The notes beneath the pieces were generated by a model. That model was not told the origin of the DNA. It made no database searches and saw only the letters and a program-made list of their open reading frames with translations. Shown here piece after piece: positions 8,188 to 16,755 of a DNA stretch of 64,000 nt (position 1 is the stretch's first letter; each line of letters opens with the position of its first letter). This DNA comes from CAZAMP01 sp964486455. Its GTDB lineage: Bacteria > Eisenbacteria > RBG-16-71-46 > CAZAMP01. A program made the position numbers and the translations under genes. The stretch covers positions 1 through 64,000 of the forward strand of contig CAZAMP010000026.1 of NCBI GenBank assembly GCA_964486455.1, given 5' to 3'.

Positions 8188-9354
8188 ATGATGGATCAGA
8201 CGACCAAATCGATACTCGAGCTTACGCAGGCGCTCGTCCGCATTCCGAGTCGCGCCGGCGTGGATTCCACCAAACCGATCTTCGACACCATCCGCCGTTG
8301 GTTGACGAAACACGGCACCGATCACGAGATGCTTCGTGACGAAGCGGGCGATGACGTCGGGCTACACGGACGGATCCCGGGGAAGGAGCCCGGTTCCATC
8401 TATCTCCTAGATGCGACCGTGGACACCGCATCGTACGGCGACGAGGCGCAATGGACCCACCCACCGACCGCGGGGGTCGTTGAAGACGGCTGGCTTTACG
8501 GGCGTGGGAGCGCGGACAGCAAGGTCGGCGTCGCGATCTCTTGCCACATCCTCGCGGAGATGACCCGACAACGTGCCAAGCCGCGAATTGGTTTTGGAAT
8601 CCTCTTGGACGCCGACGAACACACGGGTGGTTTCGGGGGGATCCGCAGCTATCTCGATCGATACCCCGACGAGACGGTGGCCGGCGTCATGATCGGCTAT
8701 CCGGGTGAACGGCGAATCGTGATCGGCGGGCGCGGCTTCGCGCGGTTCACGATCGAGGTCCACGGAGACATGGTCCATTCGGGCTCTTCGTCGAAGGAAG
8801 GCTCCAACGCACTCACAAAGGCAACCCAGCTGGCGACGCGACTTACCGAAATGCACGTCGGCGATGCCACACCCGACTTTCCGCTGCGACCGAAGCTCAC
8901 CGTCACACGGATCTCGGGAGGGGGCGATTTCTCCGCCATCCCCAACCGGGCGGAGATTGACATCGACGTACGCTTGACGCCGATCTTCGACGTGGACCAA
9001 GCCACCCGGCTCATCACCAAGGCGGTGCGCAAGCTGGACGTGGCGTTCCCGAATGATCGCCCGGGCAATGTCGTCGCGCTCGAAAGCTCACCGCCGTACA
9101 GCCTCCCGGCGGGATCACTCCTCGCCACGACGTTGCAGGCCGCCGTGACCGACATTCTAGGTGTGACCCCTCCGCTGGAAGTCGTTGGACCCTCGAACAT
9201 CGGCAACTTCTTATCAACCCTTGGCATCGAGGCAACCGCGGGATACGGTGTTCGCTACGAAGGCATTCATGCTGCCGACGAGCGCATCGCGGTCGACACG
9301 ATCCTGCCGACCTACAAGGCCTACGAACTTGCCATTCAGAGACTGACCGCCTAG
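8188..9354 (+). CDS. M20-family peptidase homologue with altered metal-ligand positions
   Basis: 388 aa with the overall order of the M20/ArgE/DapE family: an N-terminal catalytic half, a dimerisation domain (about 180-290, IVIGGRGFARFTIEVHG onward) and a C-terminal catalytic half. The bridging Asp (D110 in GRGSADSKVG), the general-base Glu (E144 in DADEHTGG) and the last His (H361 in GIHAADE) are present. The His of the usual GHxD is Thr77 (DATVD), the second Glu of the EE pair is His145, and the third ligand acidic residue is Tyr171 (GYPGE). It may bind metal differently or be non-catalytic. The substrate is unknown. It stands alone between the LapA-like and patatin genes. Confidence 0.75.
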   Translation: MMDQTTKSILELTQALVRIPSRAGVDSTKPIFDTIRRWLTKHGTDHEMLRDEAGDDVGLHGRIPGKEPGSIYLLDATVDTASYGDEAQWTHPPTAGVVEDGWLYGRGSADSKVGVAISCHILAEMTRQRAKPRIGFGILLDADEHTGGFGGIRSYLDRYPDETVAGVMIGYPGERRIVIGGRGFARFTIEVHGDMVHSGSSSKEGSNALTKATQLATRLTEMHVGDATPDFPLRPKLTVTRISGGGDFSAIPNRAEIDIDVRLTPIFDVDQATRLITKAVRKLDVAFPNDRPGNVVALESSPPYSLPAGSLLATTLQAAVTDILGVTPPLEVVGPSNIGNFLSTLGIEATAGYGVRYEGIHAADERIAVDTILPTYKAYELAIQRLTA

Positions 9355-9400
9355 CAGTTCGGCGCGCGACCCACTGTAGTTTTGCACCGGGCTGCTAGGC
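9349..9400. repeat. inverted repeat across the M20 stop codon
   Basis: Perfect 9-bp arms GCCTAGCAG (9349-9357) and CTGCTAGGC (9392-9400) enclose the stop codon of the M20 gene. There is no T tract, so it is at most a weak or factor-dependent terminator or an RNA-end hairpin. Confidence 0.35.
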
Positions 9401-9431
9401 GCCGCGGCTCGCTACGCGAAGGTGGTCGATC

Positions 9432-12400
9432 ATGTGCCAGCGAGTTTCCCACGACAGGTGTCAAGAACTGCGATTCGCCGTTGTCATGAACGGCGGCGTC
9501 AGTCTTTCCGTTTGGATCGGTGGTGTCAGCCACGAGATCAATCGCGTCGTCCGAGGCGAAGGTGTCTACGGCGACCTTTTGAAGCTCACCGAAACCCGTG
9601 CGCGCGTGGACGTCATCAGCGGCTCGAGCGCCGGGGGTCTCAACGGCGCCTTTCTGGCAATGGCCCAAGTCCACGACAAGGACCTCTCCGGCCTCCACTC
9701 CCTCTGGATCAACAAGGGTGACTTCAGCAAGCTGATGCGAAACCCCGCGAAGGGAACGCCGCCCTCATTGCTCCGCGGCGACGACTACTTCCTGGCGGAG
9801 CTACGCCGGGCCATCGGGGAGCTCTTCGATGACGACCCCGCCAAGCAGAAGAGCGTCAGCGAGCGACCGATCGATCTCATGATGACGGGAACGTCACTGG
9901 CCGGCCGGCCCACGACACAGGCGGATGATTTCGGATCTCGGGTCCACGACGTGGATCACCGGATACTGTTTCGCTTTCGGCGCGGTCCCGATGTGAAACC
10001 GGGCCCCGAGGATGATCCGTTCGTCAAAAAGGGTATTGCGGACCGGCTCGCTCTGGCCGCCCGATCGACGGCGTCGTTCCCCGGCGCGTTCGAGCCGAGC
10101 TATTGTCCGGCGACGGAAGCATCCACCCGCGTACCGAATCGTCCCGATCGACCCAATCTTTCGGGCTTTGCCGAGGGTCTCGACCAGGACGCGTTTGTGG
10201 TGGACGGCGGCGTTCTCATGAACAAGCCGCTGCACCCCGCTCTCGACGCGATCTTCGAGCAACGGGCCGACCGGAGTGTGCGGCGGGTTCTAGTCTACGT
10301 GGTCCCGGATCCGGGCGCCCCGCCGGACATCAAGCCGGCCGATCCCCTAAAGCCACCCACCGCCGCCGAAGTCGTGCTGGCCAGCCTGGTCAACCTTCCT
10401 CGGGTCGAATCGATCTCCGATGAACTCAAGCGAATCCGAAACCACAACCGCCGGACGATGGAGCTGCGTCGCTCGCGACTCATGTTGACCAATCAGCTCG
10501 CTCCCGAGCGCATCGAGGGATTGGCGGCCCAACTATTTCCGATCTACCGGGAGCGACGTACACAGTCGGCGCTGCGGTATGCCATTGGTGAGATCAACGA
10601 TGCCCTGGTCTCGGACAAAGACCGCGTCGCCGGAACCGGCGAGGCAAATCGTTTTCAGAACGGCCTCGGCTATGCCAGTCGGGCCGAGGATCTCGTCGAA
10701 CGTCTGAGTAGACGAGATCTCCCGTTCATCCCGAAAGCAGAATGGCCCGAGGCCATCAAGACGTGCCTTGGTCCCGCGCCCTGGTCGTGGGGCGCCCGCC
10801 CCATCGAGCATGCATGCGACGTCCTTATCGATGTTCTTCGCCGAGCCCAGATGGAGCTGGATCCGGCCGAAGCTCCCCGCGGCATCACGAATCTATGGAA
10901 GCACGCGTTTGATACCGTGGGCGAGATTCGTCTCTTGAGAAAGCAAGAGAGACGAGTTTGGAAAGCCGTTGCCAAGGACGCCAGGGCGTTGCTTGCGGAT
11001 CTGAGCGACACCAACGGAGCGAACGTCGAACGAGCGTTGGACAAATGGATCACGCGGGCGATCGATCGCTGGAGCAAGAACGAGATCGAGCTGCGTCACT
11101 CGTATGGGTGGCTCGGCGGCGCGGACCGGGATCGAAATCCGGAGCCGGGGAAGATCAACATTCGCGAATGCGCGCCGATCTTGGCGCGCGCAATCGCGCA
11201 CATCCTCAAACGTTTGGCGCAACAGCTCCAGGACCAGAGCGGAGGCATCTGGGCGGCCTCGACGCCCAAGGCGGCTCGAGACGGCCAAGAGTCACAATCA
11301 TCCTGCGATCTCGAGCTTCGACGACACCTGGCCTTCTTCGTACCGAAACCCGATGCCTCTCTCAGCGAGATCGTCGGACGGCTGCTGACATTTCACGTGG
11401 TTCACACCGCATTCCGCGCGCGCGGAAACGACCCCGACCAGACCGTCGAGCTCCTTCAGGTCAGCGGAGATCAGGCATCGCCGTTCGGTGGTGAATCCCG
11501 AGCGAGCAGGAAGCTCGCCGGAGTTCAGCTCGGCCACTTCGGCGCGTTCTACAAGGCGTCCTGGCGTGCCAATGACTGGATGTTCGGCAGGCTCGACGGG
11601 GCGGAACGTATGGCTCGGGCCTTGATGAATCCCGAACGCCTTCGGAGACTCGGCAAGAACCCCGACGAGGTCGTGAGCGCGCTGGAGAGTATGACGAAGG
11701 ACTACATAGAGAAGAACGCCCCGTCATGCGAATTTCTCAGTAGACGCTGGTCACGTGCGAAAGACGCGGTCCAGGCGGAACTCGCGTTTCTGGGACGGGA
11801 AGGTGGTGTTGCTCCCGAGTTTCTCGTGGCGAGCACGAGATTCGTGACCGAGATTCTCCACATCCACATCCTGTGCGAGGAGCTGCCCTGTGTCGCTTCG
11901 ACGCTCGCTGAAGAACGGGCCGCCTATCCCAAGCACGAGGGTCCGGGCGCGGACTTCTTGAAGAGGTATCAGTCGCTGTTCCCGGATGTTCTTCCCCCGT
12001 GGAAGAAAAAGGAGGATGACAAGAACCTGTCTATTCTCCTGTCATCGACCCAGCCCAGTCCCGAACAAGCCTCCGCCCTTTTTGGTGAGTACCGCGTCGG
12101 CAGTGAACGGCTTGATGGGGAAGTGGGCGGTGATCGCTTCACCGAAACCGTCAGCAAGGCCGTCGCCATCACCGTCGCGACTGCGAAGGGCGATTCCGGC
12201 CTCGGAGTGCTGCGTGCGTTGTTCAATACCATCTGGCTCCCCATTCTGTTCTTCTATGCGTTCACGAGGGACCTCAGCCGGAGGTCCCGAACAACACTCG
12301 CCGTCAATGTCGGGCTTCTGGCGATTTCCACGACACTGCTCGCGGCCAAGTACCTCATGGGCGCAGACCTTCCCGGCGTGTTGACGACCTTTGCTGTCGC

Positions 12401-12605
12401 CGCGTTCTTGGGCGGGGTTCTTCTCGCCGTCATACGTAACGGCAAGTGGGTCGCCGTCGGGATCGGGGCGGCGATCGTGATCGCGTTTCTCCTGTACAAA
12501 GAGATCATCCCGGGCAGTCTTCTCGGCGAGGCGCAGTCGTGGATCGCGCTCGTGGTCATCGTGATCTTTTTGGTGGTGGCGTTGGTCTCGTTCCGAAAGC
12601 CCTAG
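9432..12605 (+). CDS. large patatin-like phospholipase with C-terminal membrane domain
   Basis: 1057 aa. The patatin domain is complete: oxyanion-hole glycines in NGGVSLSVWIGG (about 20-31), nucleophile S66 in GSSAG, and the catalytic Asp D258 in VDGG. Such enzymes hydrolyse acyl esters of membrane lipids. The long helical middle (about 300-900) fits the C-terminal region of the bacterial 'patatin-related protein' group (DUF3376 type). The last 135 residues contain four hydrophobic helices (from IWLPILFFYAF to WIALVVIVIFLVVALVSF), which would anchor the enzyme in the inner membrane. There is no signal peptide, so the lipase domain should face the cytoplasm. No cyclase or other signalling gene lies nearby, so a CBASS role is not supported. 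Confidence 0.85.
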   Translation: MCQRVSHDRCQELRFAVVMNGGVSLSVWIGGVSHEINRVVRGEGVYGDLLKLTETRARVDVISGSSAGGLNGAFLAMAQVHDKDLSGLHSLWINKGDFSKLMRNPAKGTPPSLLRGDDYFLAELRRAIGELFDDDPAKQKSVSERPIDLMMTGTSLAGRPTTQADDFGSRVHDVDHRILFRFRRGPDVKPGPEDDPFVKKGIADRLALAARSTASFPGAFEPSYCPATEASTRVPNRPDRPNLSGFAEGLDQDAFVVDGGVLMNKPLHPALDAIFEQRADRSVRRVLVYVVPDPGAPPDIKPADPLKPPTAAEVVLASLVNLPRVESISDELKRIRNHNRRTMELRRSRLMLTNQLAPERIEGLAAQLFPIYRERRTQSALRYAIGEINDALVSDKDRVAGTGEANRFQNGLGYASRAEDLVERLSRRDLPFIPKAEWPEAIKTCLGPAPWSWGARPIEHACDVLIDVLRRAQMELDPAEAPRGITNLWKHAFDTVGEIRLLRKQERRVWKAVAKDARALLADLSDTNGANVERALDKWITRAIDRWSKNEIELRHSYGWLGGADRDRNPEPGKINIRECAPILARAIAHILKRLAQQLQDQSGGIWAASTPKAARDGQESQSSCDLELRRHLAFFVPKPDASLSEIVGRLLTFHVVHTAFRARGNDPDQTVELLQVSGDQASPFGGESRASRKLAGVQLGHFGAFYKASWRANDWMFGRLDGAERMARALMNPERLRRLGKNPDEVVSALESMTKDYIEKNAPSCEFLSRRWSRAKDAVQAELAFLGREGGVAPEFLVASTRFVTEILHIHILCEELPCVASTLAEERAAYPKHEGPGADFLKRYQSLFPDVLPPWKKKEDDKNLSILLSSTQPSPEQASALFGEYRVGSERLDGEVGGDRFTETVSKAVAITVATAKGDSGLGVLRALFNTIWLPILFFYAFTRDLSRRSRTTLAVNVGLLAISTTLLAAKYLMGADLPGVLTTFAVAAFLGGVLLAVIRNGKWVAVGIGAAIVIAFLLYKEIIPGSLLGEAQSWIALVVIVIFLVVALVSFRKP

Positions 12606-12783
12606 CGCCTGCATGTCCCGTCTCTCAACTAGACAAGATCGCGGACATAGTCTAATCTGAACTCAAGACAGGCGGGTGCTTCGGCATAACCGCCGGTCGC
12701 CCCTCACCTGTACCGTGGCTGGAAGTTCTCCCGCTCATCTATCCCGTCGCGTCTCTGCCCCTCCCGGGAAAAGGAGCATCGCG

Positions 12784-15063
12784 ATGCGTAAGGCACAATT
12801 CCTAACGGTGGCCCTCCTCGCTCTCGTCGGCTGTGATTGGCTCAATCCGTCCGACGACCCAGAGCCGAACAAACGCCCGACCGCGGAGATAACGGGCGGC
12901 GTCACGGACGGCGGCGAGACGCATTACCGCGTCGAAATCCTCTGGGCGGGATCCGATTCCGACGGCTACGTCGACCACTTCCTCTACGCGATCGATGATG
13001 TTTGGAATCGCACCGAGGAGACCTCGGGAGACTTCCTGTTCAGCGCGCAGGACCCGGTGGAGGGAGCGGAGTGGAATCAAAGTCACGAGTGGCACAGCTT
13101 CCATCTGAAAGCGGTTGACGACGATGGAGCCGAATCGGCCCCGGACGTCCGTCACTTCAATGCCATCACCTTCGCTCCTTCCGCGTGGATCGTGTCGCCG
13201 CGCGGCCTGGGTACGGAAGGGATCGCCGCCGTCGGGCGGCCGTTTACCGTGCGATGGATGGGCCGCGACGAGGATGCGAGCCAAGATAATCAACTGCCCG
13301 TTGGCTATCAGTTGAAGCTGGTGGAAATACGGGAACAGATCTTCTATCTGTCACGTGACGAGTTTCTCGCCGTCATCGAGCCCTTCCTGCTTCCTTCACC
13401 GGACCAGCCCGACGCGGCGCCGAACTTGCTCATCCCCGATTCCCTCGTTGTCGGTGATCCGGACTCTCTCACCGACGAGACCTACCTCGCGTCGGACTGG
13501 TATACGAAGGTCGATGCGCCGCTGCCGGACGATCTCATGACTTTCGATTCCCTGCCGCAGGGGAACTACGTGTTCGCCGTCCGGGCGATCGACGAAGCGA
13601 GGGCGGTGATGCCCGCCGCCGCGTTCAACACCGCGGGTGAAGACACTGCACGTCGCGGTAACATCCTCAAGATGGACGTCATCCCAGCACTTCAGGCCTA
13701 TCCGTATCTCAGCGTCACGGAGCGGACCTTCCTCGGCAGCAACTTCTTTTCTGCGTATGGGAGGGAGTGGCGGGTCGAGGTCCCACCCGAGGTTCCGCTC
13801 TACTTCGAGTGGGAGGCCTTCGCGGAATGGTATGGCGGTAGCGTCGGTGATTTCAGATACGCCATCGATCCCCCAGACCCGAACTGCGAAGAGTGTGAAG
13901 TGCCGGACGGCATTGGCGGCTGGACTCCGTGGGGGGACTGGACCCGCATTCCGTTCCCCATCGAATTCGACCCAGAGGATGCGAACGAGAGCCATACCTT
14001 GTATGTCGAGGTGCGTGATGCATCGGGTGACCCCGATCAGCGACTGAGGGCTGTGATCATCATGAACGTCGTGAACACCTTCACCTTCAGCGACCCGGCG
14101 CTCTGGATCGACGATTTCAAGGCGTCCGGTATTGGTGATTGCGAACACGACGCGATCATCGAGGAGATACTGGACTACGCAATCGACCCCTATCTCTCCG
14201 GAGGGCAGGAGTTGCCGGAGTGGCAATCGCGTTCCCAGATCGGTGATTGCTATGAAGGCAACAACGCTCGTGTGCTTCAGCTCGAGCAGATGGGACGATA
14301 CAAGCTGCTCTTCTGGAACCACGCAGGCCACCATTCGTCACTGGCACAAACGACCTGGCATCCATCCGGGTACCAAGAAGAAAGCAGCCACTACCTGTCC
14401 GCCTATGTCCGAGCGGGCGGCAATCTCATCATCTGGGGCCACTACACAATCGCGGGGCTGCTTGGCGGCTACTACCCCGCCGATCGCTACATCCCCGATC
14501 TTCCGCAGTTCCAGGATCACAACTTCGGGCCCGGCACGTTTCTCTGGGACGTTCTCAACTTCCGGACGAGGTTCGACCGCGCCGGCCGCGGCGACGGACC
14601 AGGCTCGCAGCAGATGGCGCTGACGTGCAGTGGTCTCATCGGGATCCAGGCAACCCAGACGGGCCAGGCGTTCGGCTTCCCGGCGGGCTTGATCGATCCG
14701 ACAGGCTACTCGTCGGAGCGAGCGATCTGGGTTGACGATTGGAGCGGACACATGAACCCGCACGGATGGTCCGGCGGCAACGCGATGATCGGGGATCCTC
14801 CGCTACACATCGGTGGAATGGACACGCTCTACACCTACACAGCGAACTCGTTCGCGTGGGAAGATGACCTCGCGGCGGCATGTGGCTCGAGCTTCCATCC
14901 ACCGCTTCACAAGAAACCGGTGATCGTCCGCTACGAGAAGCCGTATTCCCATCAGGGAAAGGTCGTATGGATCGGTCTCCCGCTCTACCCGCTCGCGGAG
15001 TACCACATGGACGATCTCAAACAGATGATGCGGAAACACACGGAGTGGATTCTCGAGGAATAG
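12784..15063 (+). CDS. large secreted lipoprotein, unknown function
   Basis: 759 aa from the ATG at 12784, supported by AAGGAG seven bases upstream; the frame is open further upstream but without protein character. The signal peptide ends in lipobox ALVGC (Cys near 18). The N-terminal part carries a repeat-like domain with DSDGYVDHFLYAIDD and DGAESAPDVRHF, reminiscent of Ig/PKD-type surface modules. Residues about 470-640 look like a GATase-like or ThuA-like Rossmann fold (GRYKLLFWNHAG, LSAYVRAGGNLIIWGHYTIAGLLGG), a pattern common in secreted proteins of uncultivated FCB bacteria. Cys pairs (CEECEVP, DCEHD, DCYEG) may form disulfides. I can name no enzymatic function. Confidence 0.65.
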   Translation: MRKAQFLTVALLALVGCDWLNPSDDPEPNKRPTAEITGGVTDGGETHYRVEILWAGSDSDGYVDHFLYAIDDVWNRTEETSGDFLFSAQDPVEGAEWNQSHEWHSFHLKAVDDDGAESAPDVRHFNAITFAPSAWIVSPRGLGTEGIAAVGRPFTVRWMGRDEDASQDNQLPVGYQLKLVEIREQIFYLSRDEFLAVIEPFLLPSPDQPDAAPNLLIPDSLVVGDPDSLTDETYLASDWYTKVDAPLPDDLMTFDSLPQGNYVFAVRAIDEARAVMPAAAFNTAGEDTARRGNILKMDVIPALQAYPYLSVTERTFLGSNFFSAYGREWRVEVPPEVPLYFEWEAFAEWYGGSVGDFRYAIDPPDPNCEECEVPDGIGGWTPWGDWTRIPFPIEFDPEDANESHTLYVEVRDASGDPDQRLRAVIIMNVVNTFTFSDPALWIDDFKASGIGDCEHDAIIEEILDYAIDPYLSGGQELPEWQSRSQIGDCYEGNNARVLQLEQMGRYKLLFWNHAGHHSSLAQTTWHPSGYQEESSHYLSAYVRAGGNLIIWGHYTIAGLLGGYYPADRYIPDLPQFQDHNFGPGTFLWDVLNFRTRFDRAGRGDGPGSQQMALTCSGLIGIQATQTGQAFGFPAGLIDPTGYSSERAIWVDDWSGHMNPHGWSGGNAMIGDPPLHIGGMDTLYTYTANSFAWEDDLAAACGSSFHPPLHKKPVIVRYEKPYSHQGKVVWIGLPLYPLAEYHMDDLKQMMRKHTEWILEE

Positions 15064-15142
15064 CAGGGCTACAAGGGTGCCAGCCAGTGGCAGGCGGCGG
15101 GGAGCGATTTGTAGTCTGTTGAAATTCAACGCCTTACACGTG

Positions 15143-15166
15143 ATTTATCTCCCCGGGGAGACAAAT
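15143..15166. repeat. 24-bp near-perfect palindrome, copy 1 of 2
   Basis: The core TCTCCCCGGGGAGA (15148-15161) is flanked by ATTTA and CAAAT, giving a 24-bp palindrome with one mismatched pair. A second copy with the same core and right flank is at 57691-57714. Here it lies about 70 bp upstream of the ATPase promoter. Another palindrome, GTTGAAATTCAAC, is at 15118-15130. Confidence 0.7.
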
Positions 15167-15211
15167 GCGCGACCGGGGCGGAGAACTGACGGACAGCGGC
15201 GAGCCCTACCT

Positions 15212-15252
15212 TCGTGAAAATCGTTGACATAGTCGCGGATTTTCACGAAAAT
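15212..15252 (+). promoter_or_regulatory. palindromic promoter/operator of the DUF4143 ATPase gene
   Basis: Perfect 11-bp arms TCGTGAAAATC (15212-15222) and GATTTTCACGA (15238-15248) flank a consensus -35 box TTGACA (15224-15229). Seventeen bases on is GAAAAT (15247-15252), a 4/6 match to a -10 box. Transcription would then begin at about 15259, the ATG of the ATPase gene, giving a leaderless or nearly leaderless mRNA. The symmetric arms straddling the promoter look like a repressor site, probably autoregulatory. This is inference. Confidence 0.5.
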
Positions 15253-15258
15253 CCACAC

Positions 15259-16434
15259 ATGAGCCAACGATTTTCCAAGTTCAATCGAACACTAGAGATA
15301 ACCTGGACACCGAACCCGGTGACCGGGTCGGCGGCAGCCTTTCTGTGGGGTCCGCGGCAGACGGGAAAGACCACACTGCTTCACCAGCGCTTCCCGAAAG
15401 CCACGTTCTACGACCTTCTGGATACGAACTTGAGCGCGGAGTTGAGCATCCGCCCCCGCCTTCTCCGCGAGGAAGTCCTCGCCGGCAAACCTGAGATCGT
15501 CGTGGTTGATGAAATCCAAAACGTCCCGGCGCTCCTCGAGGAGATCCACTGGCTGCTCGAGAACAGCTCGTGCCGCTTTGTGCTCTGCGGATCGAGCGCC
15601 CGCAAGCTGCGCCGGGTCGCCAGGAACCTCCTCGGAGGCAGGGCGGTCGAGTTCCATCTCCTTCCGCTCACGACGAAGGAGGTCCCCGACATCGACCTCA
15701 TGAGGATCTTCAACCACGGTGCCCTACCCGCCCACTACCTAGTCGACGAGCCGGCCCCGTTGTTACGAGCCTACGTCAACGCGTATATCAAAGAGGAGAT
15801 CATCGATGAATCCGTCACGCGCAACGTGCCGGCCTTCTCGCGTTTCCTGCAGGTTGTAGGACTTACACACGGGCAACAGCTCAACTACTCGAACGTCGCG
15901 CGCGAGGCCGGCGTGTCAGCATCCACAGTGCGAAGCTACTTCCAGATTCTCGAAGACACACTGCTGGGATTCACGCTTCAGCCTTGGCGCAAGAGGAACA
16001 ACAGACGACTGGTCGAGACCGCAAAATTCTATCTCTTCGACATCGGTGTCGCGAATAGCTTGAACCCCGAGTCCTCCATCATCGTCGAGGGCTCCGACCT
16101 TTTCGGCCGCGCGTTCGAGCATTTCCTGCTTAACGAGGTCCGTGCCTTCATCGCCTATCAGCGGCCTGAAGTCCCCGTGACCTTCTGGCGAACATCGTCG
16201 GGCCATGAGGTCGACCTCATCGTTGGCAATCTCGATTCTGCCATTGAGTTCAAGTCATCAAAGCGGGTGCGCGACCGCGACTTAAGGGGAATGCGCACGC
16301 TGCGCGAGGAGCACACCGTGAGGCGAAGCATTGTCGTATCGAGAGAAGATCGTCCGCGAACAACGGAGGACGAAATCGAAATGATGCCGTGGCCGGAGTT
16401 CTGCACGATGCTGTGGGATGGCGGGCTTATCTAG
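15259..16434 (+). CDS. AAA ATPase with DUF4143 domain
   Basis: 391 aa. An N-terminal P-loop ATPase (AAA_14 type) has Walker A GPRQTGKTT (about 31-39) and Walker B IVVVDEIQNVP. A DUF4143 domain follows with a winged-helix-like segment (YSNVAREAGVSASTVRSYFQILEDTLLGFTLQPW). The C-terminal part contains a PD-(D/E)xK-like core (GHEVDLIVG then AIEFKSS). The family is widespread, patchily distributed and often horizontally moved; its function is not established. A GTG at 15214 would extend the protein by 15 residues but lies inside the palindromic promoter, so the ATG at 15259 is preferred. It stands alone, convergent with the next gene. Confidence 0.8.
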   Translation: MSQRFSKFNRTLEITWTPNPVTGSAAAFLWGPRQTGKTTLLHQRFPKATFYDLLDTNLSAELSIRPRLLREEVLAGKPEIVVVDEIQNVPALLEEIHWLLENSSCRFVLCGSSARKLRRVARNLLGGRAVEFHLLPLTTKEVPDIDLMRIFNHGALPAHYLVDEPAPLLRAYVNAYIKEEIIDESVTRNVPAFSRFLQVVGLTHGQQLNYSNVAREAGVSASTVRSYFQILEDTLLGFTLQPWRKRNNRRLVETAKFYLFDIGVANSLNPESSIIVEGSDLFGRAFEHFLLNEVRAFIAYQRPEVPVTFWRTSSGHEVDLIVGNLDSAIEFKSSKRVRDRDLRGMRTLREEHTVRRSIVVSREDRPRTTEDEIEMMPWPEFCTMLWDGGLI

Positions 16435-16755
16435 TACGGCTGAAACCTCCGAATGACTTCATGATCATCCACTCGTGATGCGCGGCGCTTTCCTTTCCAT
16501 GCGCTGAAACTCCGTCGATGCTCCATGTGTAGACTACCGGTGTGCGCCGCAGGCCGGGCGGCTCCCAATTCGACATACTCCCGAACATCGAGGACCGCTC
16601 CGGGAATGATGTCCTGTGGATTGGCGACGCTCGCTCTTATTGCATCGGCACTGGTCGCGAACACCAACAGCGATGCCCGCGCCTTCGCACCCTCGCGACG
16701 AGACGTGGTGAGGCATCCGAACTCCCGAACCGAGGAAGGGCCATCCGGTCTCGAC
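16435..16755. other. convergent intergenic spacer without recognised gene
   Basis: 321 nt between two convergent genes. Short open frames exist on both strands but none has a ribosome site or family resemblance. No clear terminator hairpin with a T tract was seen. Confidence 0.5.

Noticed and set aside
9432..12605. CBASS-type effector role for the patatin protein
   Set aside because: No cyclic-nucleotide synthase or accessory genes nearby, and the size and membrane tail differ from CapV.
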